Below are positions 1 to 6,451 of a DNA stretch of 6,451 nt, in pieces (within the stretch, counting starts at the first letter, position 1; each line of letters starts with the position of its first letter). This DNA comes from Mycoplasmataceae bacterium (GTDB taxonomy: Bacteria > Bacillota_I > Bacilli_A > Mycoplasmatales > Metamycoplasmataceae): the NCBI GenBank assembly GCA_017511585.1, contig JAFWJI010000002.1:1-6451 (forward strand). The letters are read 5' to 3'. Below the pieces are notes generated by a model. It was not told where the DNA came from and ran no database searches. It worked only from the letters and a program-made list of their open reading frames with translations. The position numbers were made by a program, and so were the translations under genes.

Positions 1-690
1 AATGAAGGGTTATTTATTCCAATAAAAAATTTTTGATTAATAAAAAATAATGAAAATCAAATTAATTTTTTAAATAATGATAATTATTCAATGTTGAATT
101 ATTTTAACAAACCAGAAATATTTAATAATGGAATATATATTAGTCTAAAAAATGAACAACAAGTTATTAATAATTTTTTTGTAGGTCAATATTTGTTAAA
201 AATTGAAATGGATAATTTTAATATTGAATCAAATATTTTTGTTATTCCATCTAAAGAAAACAAACCAAAAATAGAAAATATAAATACTCAAGAAATAGAT
301 TGAAGAGAAGATCAATCGCAAAATACTATAAAAGTACAAAATCCAATAATTTCAACAGCTTCAAATAACCCAAACATAGATTCAGATTGAATAATAAAAT
401 TAAATGGCCAAAATTTTTCTAAGGCTGAAAATATTAATGAAAAATTTATCAAAATAAAATTTAAAATGGAAGATAAAGATTTTAAAGATTATTCTGAAGG
501 AGAAATTGAGATAAAGAAAATAGAAATTTCTGAAGATCAAAAATCAATGAGTCTCTTTTTTAATAAAGTAGATGTTAATAAATTTAAAAAATTTAATGCC
601 GAAAGAATTTGAATGGATCAAACTATTTATACATTTGATATTTATAAATTTGAACCTACTTATAATTTTGATGTATCTAAACATAATTAA
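1..690 (+). CDS. C-terminal part of an unrecognised, possibly surface, protein (5' end outside window)
   Basis: The frame is open from base 1 and ends at TAA 688-690, leaving 229 residues. In-frame TGA at 34, 301, 388 and 610 must be read as Trp. An ATG at 91 is internal, since the frame is open before it. I do not recognise the protein. It is rich in Asn, Lys, Ile and Phe, has no membrane segment in the visible part, and shows alternating hydrophobic and polar stretches that suggest beta strands. Residues about 50-85 end in GQYLLKIEMDNF and FVIP, like the last strands of an Ig-like domain. After a polar linker (about 86-112), the stretch NPIIS (114-118) through IIKLNGQNFS (131-140) resembles the start of an IPT/TIG-like module, and a further beta-rich part runs to about 220. 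These domain ideas are inference by eye. It converges with the ZIP gene and ends about 65 nt before a hairpin. It is probably the tail of a larger extracellular protein, but no function is assigned. Confidence 0.75.
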
Positions 691-756
691 TTTAGTTTGA
701 TATAAAAATTAATGATTTTCTTAAAGTTGAAAACTAATAAAATTTTGATTAATTAA

Positions 757-796
757 TTATTAAGTTCAATTAATATTTATTATTTGAACTTAATAA
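757..796. terminator. Hairpin in convergent gap, probable intrinsic terminator
   Basis: A perfect 13-bp stem (757-769 with 784-796) encloses a 14-nt loop. After one mismatch, four further pairs (771-774 with 779-782) can form inside. A T-rich tract (800-808) follows on the plus strand, so the orientation best serves the gene ending at 690. For the ZIP gene on the minus strand, the stem contains its stop codon (790-792), so that transcript would end at or just after its own stop. The stem holds only two G-C pairs, which is normal for such a low-GC genome. Confidence 0.65.
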
Positions 797-1755
797 ATGT
801 TTTTATTTAATTTAAACAACAGTTTAACATGTTCATGAACATGTTCATCATTATGGAAATTGTGATCATGTAATGAAATAACAAATAATCCAATAGCTAT
901 ACCAATTATAAAAATCAACATTGTAATATATCATTCTTTTCCACTAATTTTTATATCGTGTAAAAATTCAGGTAAAAATTCAATAATTGATATAAATAAT
1001 AAAAATGAAGCAGCAATTAATTGGATTATGTGAATAGCTAATTCATTTTCTAAAGAAAATCAACTTATAACAGCACCAATAATTATTAAAGGAATAATGC
1101 AAATTACTGCTAACAAACTATTTAATGTAGCTTTTTTTCTACTAATACCCATTTCAATTTGTCTATAGTATATAATCAATTCCTCTGGGATAATATGCAT
1201 AATAAATGAACATAAAAATATTATGCTAACAGGATCTACTCCTTCTCTTGCTATTTGAGAACACAAAAGTCCTATAATGATTCCATCCGGAATCCTGTGT
1301 GATAGTAGAAAAAAAATTGCCATTGTTTTGGATTTTGGATTGTAATCATTAATATTAAATATCATTTCATCATGATTATGATTATCTACAAAAACATCAT
1401 TTAAATTTTTGCTTTTTCTTGTTTTTACAAAAAAATACTTAGCACCTAAAGAAATTAATAGTCCAAAAAAAACAATTCCTGCAACAATTGAACCGACTAT
1501 AAATTTAGTAGCTACTACATTGTTTTTAGTTGTTTCAATAAAAAATTCTTCAAGATGTGTTTTGGATTCACCTATAAATAAAACAGTTGCCACCATTAGA
1601 AAAAAACCTGAAGAAAAAGCATATAAATATTTATATGAATTATTACTTATTGTTGGTTTTATTATTGGTAATAAAATTCCATATAGAAGGGGTATTCCAA
1701 CAACAAATAATGAAATTGAAGATATTATTATTATAAGTGTATGTAAATTAGACAT
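790..1755 (-). CDS. ZIP-family divalent metal transporter (Zn/Fe/Mn type)
   Basis: A membrane permease that would carry divalent metal ions (zinc, iron or manganese) into the cell. It has 321 residues, starting at ATG 1755-1753 and ending at TAA 792-790. TGA at 1062-1060 and 933-931 are read as Trp; stopping at the first would lose about 90 residues and the last membrane helices. Hydrophobic segments lie near residues 6-32, 43-62, 84-110, 144-165, 175-197, 211-231, 243-260 and 276-295, which fits the eight helices of ZIP proteins. The metal-site signatures are visible: H153-x-x-x-D157-G158 in helix 4 and H187-x-x-P190-E191-E192 in helix 5. The helix 3-4 loop has a short His cluster (DNHNHDE, 124-130), typical of the family. 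The extreme C-terminus is also rich in His and acidic residues (H296, H298, H301, H305, H307, H309), which is less usual. A weak AGGT lies 7 nt before the start. It is last in the fba-nuclease-zip series, and an inverted repeat lies just upstream. The metal preference cannot be read from the sequence. Confidence 0.9.
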
Positions 1756-1775
1756 TACATATACCTACTTTCTAC

Positions 1776-1798
1776 ATTGATTTTTAAGACAAATCAAT
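1776..1798 (-). promoter_or_regulatory. Inverted repeat upstream of the ZIP gene
   Basis: ATTGATTT (1776-1783) and AAATCAAT (1791-1798) are perfect 8-bp inverted repeats separated by 7 nt. They lie about 20 bp before the ZIP start, in the 77-nt gap behind the nuclease gene. A TATAAA on the minus strand (1818-1813) just upstream could be a -10 box, which would place the repeat at the beginning of a ZIP transcript. It could be an operator for a metal-sensing repressor, an mRNA hairpin or a weak terminator for the nuclease gene. There is no clear T-run on the minus strand after it, which argues against a terminator. Confidence 0.35.
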
Positions 1799-1832
1799 AA
1801 AACTTTAAATATTTTATATTATTTCATCAAAT

Positions 1833-2360
1833 CTACGAATAAATTTTTTTGATATTTTCAATAGATTCATTTCAAAAACCTGCTTTGTTTTTCTCAGCTT
1901 TATCTTGCAAATTATATAAATTATCAATATATTCATGATCATAGTAATAAAATGGATTAGATTTGTTTTTTGATATATATCTAACAATGCCATAACCATT
2001 TTCAATCATATATGAAGCAAAATCTTGTCCATTATCTAGAGTGATTTTAACAATTTTTCTATCATATTTATCATTTTTAAAATGTTCATAAACAACAAAG
2101 CGATTTTGTAATAATTTAATCGCTTTTTCTTTTGCTATTTGTGCATAAAAATATTGTATATTTGAATCTTCATTTAATTCTGGTGTATCAATGCCTAAAA
2201 TTCTATATTTTTCATTATTTGTTTCAAAAGTATCTCCATCAATTACTTTATCAACACTAATTTGTATTGAATAATTAGAAATCAAAGAACATGAAGAAGT
2301 TAAAGAAAAAATAAAAAACAAAAAATTAATTAATACTATGAAATTTTGCTTAAGCTTTAT
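1833..2360 (-). CDS. Staphylococcal-nuclease-type (SNase/thermonuclease) lipoprotein
   Basis: Predicted Ca-dependent nuclease anchored outside the membrane, likely cutting nucleic acids so that the cell can take up precursors. Numbered from the start used here, the SNase core is complete: D41-G-D43-T for calcium, R53 and D58-T-P-E61 in YRILGIDTPE, and R101 in DKYDRK. These match D19, D21, R35, D40, E43 and R87 of S. aureus nuclease. TGA 1874-1872 is Trp163, and the stop is TAG 1835-1833, giving 175 residues. The start is unusual: the frame has no ATG or GTG after the in-frame stop at 2372-2370. ATA at 2360-2358 gives the N-terminus MKLKQNFIVL, then a hydrophobic run to lipobox SLTSSC (Cys24), a textbook lipoprotein signal, with AGGT about 8 nt upstream. 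TTG at 2321-2319 would remove the basic N-region and most of the signal. With ATA, the gene overlaps the end of fba by 11 nt, suggesting coupled translation. The family call is firm; the start is not. Confidence 0.87.
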
Positions 2361-3249
2361 TTCTAGAACCTAATTCATCAATTTTTTCTAAAACTGTTTC
2401 TCTCATTGCTTTAATTCCTGGAGCTAACAATTTTCTTGGATCAAAATTTTTCCCTTTTTTAGCTTCTCCAGATTCAACATATTCTCATATTGCTTTTGCA
2501 TTTGCTTGTTGTAATTCTGTATTAATGTTTATTTTTGAAATTCCTAATGAAATAGCTTTTTGAATTTGATCTTTTGGTATACCTGAACCACCATGTAATA
2601 CCATACCAATACCACAACTTTTTGAAATATTATCTAAAGCTTCAAATTGTAATCCTTTTCAATTTGAAGGGTAAGGTCCATGGATGTTTCCAATTCCTGC
2701 TGCTAAAAAATCAATACCAAGTTCTGCCATTTGTTTTGCTTGTTCTGGATCAGCAATTTCACCATCACCTATTATTCCATCTTCTTCTCCACCAATAGAA
2801 CCTACTTCTACTTCAACAGATGCATTATATTTTTTTGCTAGTTTTACAATATCCATAGAATTTTGATAATTAGTTGCAAAATCTTCATGTGAACCATCAT
2901 ACATAACAGATGTATAACCATTTTCTAAAGCTTTTTTTGCCCCTTCTAAAGAACCGTGATCTAAATGTAAAACAACAGGAATAGTAATATTTAAATCTTC
3001 CATTAAACCAACTACCATACCATATATTGTTTTAAATCCACCCATATACTTAACAGCACCTTCTGAAGTACCTAAAATAACAGGTGATTTTGCTTCTTCT
3101 GCAGCTAATAAAACAGTTTTTGTTCATTCTAAATTATTTATATTTATATGAGGAACTGCATATTTTTCTTTATAAGCTTTCTTAATAATTTCTTTTGCAT
3201 TTACTAAGTTTCCTGGTTTTTTTATAATTGATTTTTGGAACAATTGCAT
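2350..3249 (-). CDS. fba: Class II fructose-bisphosphate aldolase
   Basis: Glycolytic zinc enzyme that splits fructose 1,6-bisphosphate into dihydroxyacetone phosphate and glyceraldehyde 3-phosphate in the cytoplasm. It has 299 residues, normal for the short bacterial class II type. The start is ATG 3249-3247, with AGGAGA 3 nt upstream, and the stop is TAA 2352-2350. Visible landmarks are VPHININN near residues 32-39, LHLDHG with the catalytic Asp97 and zinc ligand His98, SVMYDGS, the VEVEVGSIGG loop, NIHGPY with His190, LHGGSG with His219 (the other two zinc ligands), and NINTEL, which binds substrate phosphate in the family. TGA at 2661-2659 is Trp197, between the second and third zinc ligands, which fixes the genetic code. 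A second TGA encodes a Trp in the IWEYVESG segment. It is first in a minus-strand series with the nuclease and ZIP genes, and diverges from ptsH. Confidence 0.97.
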
Positions 3250-3260
3250 AATTCTCCTAA

Positions 3261-3299
3261 TTTTTGTTATTTTTTGTTAAATTTAATAATTTTTTGTTA
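3261..3299 (-). repeat. Repeated 9-mer in the fba leader
   Basis: The 9-mer TTTTTGTTA (plus strand) occurs exactly at 3261-3269, 3271-3279 and 3291-3299, spaced 10 and 20 nt apart. On the fba transcript it reads TAACAAAAA. A looser copy (AAATGTTA) lies at 3307-3314. The array fills the space between the fba -10 box and its ribosome binding site. It may be only low-complexity sequence, or an A-rich unstructured leader that helps translation. Confidence 0.5.
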
Positions 3300-3318
3300 A
3301 TTTTTCAAATGTTAAAAA

Positions 3319-3324
3319 ATTATA
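3319..3324 (-). promoter_or_regulatory. Extended -10 promoter element for fba
   Basis: The minus strand reads TGGTATAAT ending at 3319. This is a perfect TATAAT preceded by TG and one base, the extended -10 form. It lies about 70 nt upstream of the fba start. No good -35 hexamer is seen at the usual distance, which is common in mycoplasmas. The predicted leader of roughly 60 nt contains the repeated 9-mer. Confidence 0.6.
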
Positions 3325-3394
3325 CCATTTTTCTAATAAATTTAATGATGATTGATAAATTCTAATTTAGTAATATTGCACTATTTTTTTAGTT

Positions 3395-3400
3395 TATAAT
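3395..3400 (+). promoter_or_regulatory. -10 promoter element for ptsH
   Basis: A perfect TATAAT lies 52 nt before the ptsH start, in the divergent region between fba and ptsH. No -35 at normal spacing is convincing. A TTGCAC at 3376-3381 is only 13 nt away. Transcription would start near 3407, just before the palindrome at 3412-3425. Confidence 0.5.
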
Positions 3401-3411
3401 TATTTATAACA

Positions 3412-3425
3412 AACAAAATTTTGTT
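3412..3425. promoter_or_regulatory. 14-bp perfect palindrome at the ptsH transcript start
   Basis: AACAAAATTTTGTT is identical to its own reverse complement. It starts about 12 bp after the -10 box and ends 16 bp before the AAGGAGA of ptsH. That position suits a repressor operator, but an AT-only core can arise by chance. No T-run or loop makes it look like a terminator. Confidence 0.35.
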
Positions 3426-3441
3426 CTAAATATCAATTTGT

Positions 3442-3448
3442 AAGGAGA
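3442..3448 (+). promoter_or_regulatory. Ribosome binding site of ptsH
   Basis: AAGGAGA lies 4 nt before the ATG at 3453. It is one of three clear Shine-Dalgarno sequences in the window, with fba and the second protease. It settles the ptsH start. Confidence 0.85.
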
Positions 3449-3452
3449 AAAA

Positions 3453-3719
3453 ATGACAAAATTTACAGCTCAAATTATAGATCCAATAGGGTTACATGCA
3501 AGACCTGCATCTGAATTGTCTAGAATTTCTAATTCTTTTATTTCTGAGATAAAAATAATTATAAATGGTAGAGAAGCAAATGCTAAATCTATAATGAATA
3601 TTATGGCTTTAGGAATTAAAAAAAACGATGAAGTAACAATTGAAGCTATAGGACCAGATGAAGAAGATGCTATTGAAACAATTAAACTTGAATTAACAAA
3701 ACTAAAATTAATTGATTAA
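3453..3719 (+). CDS. ptsH: HPr, phosphocarrier protein of the sugar phosphotransferase system
   Basis: Small cytoplasmic protein that takes phosphate from phosphoenolpyruvate via Enzyme I and passes it to sugar-specific Enzyme II components during uptake. It has 88 residues, the normal HPr length. The phosphorylated His15 sits in GLHARPAS, and Ser46, the HPr kinase target in low-GC bacteria, sits in NAKSIMNIMALG. The start is fixed by the strong AAGGAGA upstream and the stop is TAA 3717-3719. It contains no TGA codon. It diverges from fba, so two carbon-metabolism genes share one control region. The first protease gene begins 23 nt after its stop with no convincing terminator between, so the two may share a transcript. 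Confidence 0.97.
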   Translation: MTKFTAQIIDPIGLHARPASELSRISNSFISEIKIIINGREANAKSIMNIMALGIKKNDEVTIEAIGPDEEDAIETIKLELTKLKLID

Positions 3720-3742
3720 TTAATTGAAAGTGAAAATAACAA

Positions 3743-5899
3743 ATGAAAAAGAAATATAGAAATTTATTTATTGGTTTAGGTTTTCCAATATGTTCAATTT
3801 TAGCTTTATCAATGATTTCTTGTAAAAAAAATGAAACTAGTGAAGAGCAATCTAATAATGATGCTGTTATAAAACAAGAAATTGATAGAATAAATAATTT
3901 AAATTTAAGTTTAAAATCATTGAATTTATTTAAAAATCAATTAAATTCAAACACTGTTCTAGATAATATTAATGGTTTTAGTAAAATCAAAGGTTTTAAT
4001 TATTCAATAAATACATTTGAAGATAATGGACAATCTATTAATTTTACTATTAAAATAACTTCTACTTCTTTTTCAAATCAAGAAGGAATATCAAAAGAAT
4101 TTAAATTACTATACATTGATTTAACACCATATTTAATAAGTGAAAAAGAAAGAATATCAGGGATTCAATTTAAAAAACAATTTTCAGAAAGTCAAATAAT
4201 AAATATTAAAACTGATCCTCAAAAAATTTTATATTATTTTGATCTTCATAAAGATTGATTTAATTATGAAGTTTTAAATTTTGATGACTCAATTAATAAT
4301 AAGTTTATCTTTGATATAAAAATTAGTTTTAAATTTAACAATTTTATTACTAAACAAATAGATAAATTAAGTTTTGATTATTCAATTTCTAATGATGCAG
4401 AAGGACAATTAGAACCTGGATGATCTTATAAAAGTGATACAAAGCCAGAAGAAGTGAATCAATTTTCTATAGACCATCTACAAAAACTACATTTTAATTA
4501 TCCAAATTACAAAGGTAATTTAGTTACATTAAAAGCAGATGGAGAACCAACTTTTAATTATCCAGGTGATCCTAATACACCAACTGGTCCTTTCCAATTT
4601 GCCAAAGAAGGAATTATTCCTACAGAAAAACACTTAGAGCTATCTAAAAGAGTTTTTAGTGTTACATTCAATAATACAACAGAATCAATAGGTACTTGTT
4701 GAATTTTAGATTACAAACTAACAAACGATGGTAGTTACCCTCTTACTTGATACTTTGGAACAAATGCTCATGTATTAGATGATTTAAAAGTTGCAAATGA
4801 TAAAAATTATCCTGAAAAGTTTGGAAAATGAGACCCAAACATTTTTGATCAAACTTCTAATATCAAAGGTGATTACAGAGATGAAAATACAAGATGAATT
4901 GATTTATGAAAATTAAATCATGAAAAAATCAAACCAAATGAACAAATTACAAGTACTATTGGTTCTCCTGATAATTTTTGAACAAATACAACAGTAAAAA
5001 TGTTTGATGAAACTAAAGATACTGATTATATAGGAGTTTATAAAGAAGGTTATTATGTTGAAAATCCACCAGCAAAAACAATTTTTACTGGTAATGATTT
5101 TTTAACCACTTCTCCTAAAGATAGTTCTACTAACTCTTTTTCTAATAAAGAAGAATATGCAGATTTTGGTGTTTTTGAATTAACTTTTGAAAATGAACAA
5201 CAAGCAAGACAAGCAACAAATAATTATGCTGAATGAGAAAAAGACAAACAATTTAAATATCGTGAATCTGACTTAATAAATAATCCTGAAAATCGAACTT
5301 CTAAAGTTTATGACTTAGGATTTCCTCAAGTTGGTAATAGTGGCACTCATGCATCTAGAACTGTTTCAACAAATACAAACAAAGTTTTGTATGATCAAGG
5401 TAAAACTGATCCAAATCAAGGTTTAAGTAAATCACAACACTATAATACATGAACACATACTTATGGCGGATTTGATGGGCATATAGCTATGCCATGATTT
5501 GGATATAATTATGAATGAATAGATAACACCCCTTCTGCTACAAGCAATTTTAACAAGACTACTAGCTATGCTACATATGGTTTAATATATGGAGTAAATA
5601 ATGGAAATATGGCCCCCGGTTCATCTGGTGGTTTAACTATTGATGAAAACGGATATGCAATTGGTGTTCATTTTGGTTCTGATAATAATGCGGCCACAGG
5701 ACAATCTCAAGCATTTTATTGTGGAGGTTATGACTATAAGGGATATTATGGAAATTACAACCTACCTCAATATGATCTAATTAGAGGTGGATATCCAAAA
5801 CAAAAAAATTCATACTATGATTCTCTTGTAAAAATATATGGTAAAGACCCTAATTTCAAAACTAATTTATTTCCAAATGGATTAACTTCAAGGAGATAA
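3743..5899 (+). CDS. mip: MIP-family (DUF31) immunoglobulin-type serine protease lipoprotein, complete
   Basis: Predicted surface lipoprotein with a chymotrypsin-like fold. Characterised relatives (mycoplasma immunoglobulin proteases) cut antibody heavy chains held by the partner MIB. It has 718 residues, stop TAA 5897-5899. More than ten in-frame TGA codons, the first at 4256-4258, are Trp; with the standard code the gene would shatter. The N-terminus has a basic start, a hydrophobic run and the lipobox SMISC (Cys27). Residues about 52-127 and 139-216 are two copies of one module, sharing a FNY (85 and 173), an IKI (103 and 192) and a final aromatic-rich strand. The peptidase half holds a plausible triad: His343 in TNAHVL, Asp474 in YADFGVFEL and Ser628 in MAPGSSGG. 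FGTNAHVL and GSSGG are very close to family hallmarks, so it looks active. The ATG at 3743 lacks a strong Shine-Dalgarno sequence (only GAAAGTGA some 11 nt upstream), unlike its neighbours. Its real substrate is not shown by the sequence. Confidence 0.92.
5891..5896 (+). promoter_or_regulatory. Ribosome binding site of the second protease, inside the first protease gene
   Basis: AGGAGA forms the last two codons (Arg-Arg) of the first protease. It is followed by its TAA stop, two bases and the ATG at 5902. Ribosomes ending the first gene would sit on the start of the second, which points to coupled translation. Confidence 0.85.
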
Positions 5900-5901
5900 T
5901 T

Positions 5902-6451
5902 ATGAAAAAATACAAAAATTTATTTATTGGTTTAAGTTTACCCATATCTTTAACTTTATTGCCTATTATTGTTTCATGTAAAGATAATAAAACTAAAGTT
6001 GAAAATAATGTAGAACAAGAAATTTCAAATAAATTAGAACAAGAAGTTACTAGAGTTAATAGTTTAAAGTTAAGTTTAAATACAACACTTTTATTTAAAG
6101 ATCAAATAAATAAAGACAATTTATTAACTTATATAAACGGTTTTAATAAAAAAAATAATTTTAATTATTCAATAGATCAATTTGCAAATGATGGAAATTC
6201 TATTAAATTCAAAATTAAAATTACATTTAGTGGGTATTCTAAATTATCAAAAGAATTTTCATTTAATTATGATGATTTAACTCCTTATTTATTGCAAGAA
6301 AAAAATAGATTAAATGAATTAACAACAAACTTGCCTCAACAAACTTTTTTACAATCTCAAATTGATTCAATGAATGAAAAAAATGTTTTAAATTATATTA
6401 AAGGAATAACTTTTCATAAAAATTGATTTAATTATGAAATTTTTAATTTTA
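5902..6451 (+). CDS. mip: Second MIP-family (DUF31) protease lipoprotein, 3' end outside window
   Basis: A paralogue of the preceding gene, cut by the window edge after 183 residues. TGA 6424-6426 is Trp175, and the frame continues past it. The first residues, MKKYKNLFIGL, nearly match the upstream protein. A signal peptide with lipobox IIVSC (Cys26) follows, then a short acidic linker (about 27-50). The first N-terminal module (about 52-126) has NINGF/YINGF-type and FNYSI motifs, IKIT and DLTPYL in the same order as in the upstream protein. A second module begins near 145 and reaches the HKNWFNYE stretch, which matches HKDWFNYE upstream. The peptidase domain is not in the window, so activity and triad cannot be judged, and it could be an inactive copy. 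Family membership rests on the N-terminal similarity and the tandem position. A strong AGGAGA lies 5 nt upstream of the ATG. Confidence 0.85.

Noticed and set aside
692..737. 7-bp inverted repeat (692-698 with 731-737) after the first gene
   Set aside because: The 32-nt loop and short AT-rich stem are weak; the 13-bp hairpin at 757-796 explains termination better.
1409..1780. Plus-strand open frame of 123 codons opposite the ZIP gene
   Set aside because: It is antisense to the transmembrane part of a clear ZIP transporter, has no ribosome binding site and encodes no recognisable protein.
1814..2005. Minus-strand frame of 63 codons inside the nuclease gene
   Set aside because: It overlaps the nuclease in another frame, has no ribosome binding site and no family signal.
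2574..2866. Plus-strand open frames opposite the aldolase gene
   Set aside because: Both are mirror frames of the well-conserved fba coding sequence, with low-complexity products.
3376..3381. TTGCAC as a -35 box for ptsH
   Set aside because: It is 13 nt from the TATAAT at 3395 and 23 nt from the TATAAC at 3405, both outside the usual 16-18 nt spacing.
3590..3595. TATAAT inside ptsH as a promoter for the protease gene
   Set aside because: It has no supporting -35 or TG extension, and perfect hexamers of this type are expected by chance at such low GC.
3743..5899. The protease as a pseudogene broken by many TGA stops
   Set aside because: All breaks are TGA, the frame never changes, and the fragments join into one protein with a plausible triad. 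TGA also encodes Trp in fba, so this is the genetic code and not decay.
1..6451. tRNA, rRNA, CRISPR array or insertion sequence
   Set aside because: I saw no GC-richer folded RNA block, no regularly spaced repeats with unique spacers, and no transposase motifs or terminal repeats. Nearly all of the window is taken up by the genes listed.

Overview
The window comes from a wall-less, very AT-rich mollicute that reads TGA as tryptophan, that is, a Mycoplasma-type organism. Five of the six coding regions carry in-frame TGA codons at positions where the protein clearly continues. The only exception is the short HPr gene. Two of these TGA codons lie in conserved families (class II aldolase and a DUF31/MIP-type peptidase). 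No species can be fixed from the sequence alone.

Layout, left to right. (1) Positions 1-690, plus strand: the 3' end of a large protein of unknown function, with weak hints of beta-sandwich (Ig/TIG-like) modules. (2) Positions 691-789: a short convergent gap with a strong AT-rich hairpin, probably a terminator. (3) Minus strand, transcribed from about 3310 down to 790: class II fructose-bisphosphate aldolase (fba), then a staphylococcal-nuclease-type lipoprotein, then a ZIP-family metal transporter. (4) Positions 3250-3452: a divergent promoter region. Toward fba it has an extended -10 and a leader with a repeated 9-mer. Toward ptsH it has a -10 followed by a 14-bp perfect palindrome. (5) Plus strand from 3453: HPr (ptsH), then two tandem lipoproteins of the mycoplasma immunoglobulin protease family (MIP/DUF31). 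The first is complete (718 aa). The second is cut by the window edge after 183 residues.

How the genes fit together. fba and ptsH are core glycolysis and sugar-PTS genes, fired divergently from one intergenic region. Around them sit surface functions of a host-dependent parasite: a surface nuclease that could release nucleotides, a metal importer, and two predicted surface serine proteases whose characterised relatives cut host immunoglobulin together with a binding protein, MIB. No MIB gene lies directly upstream of the first protease; ptsH does, 23 nt away, with no clear terminator between them. The two protease genes look translationally coupled, because the ribosome binding site of the second is written into the last two codons of the first.

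The most interesting points are the tandem MIP pair with an internal two-fold repeat in the non-catalytic N-terminal region, the missing ATG of the nuclease lipoprotein (an ATA start gives a textbook lipoprotein signal), and three palindromic elements near gene starts or ends. I found no wholly new system that I can support from sequence alone.
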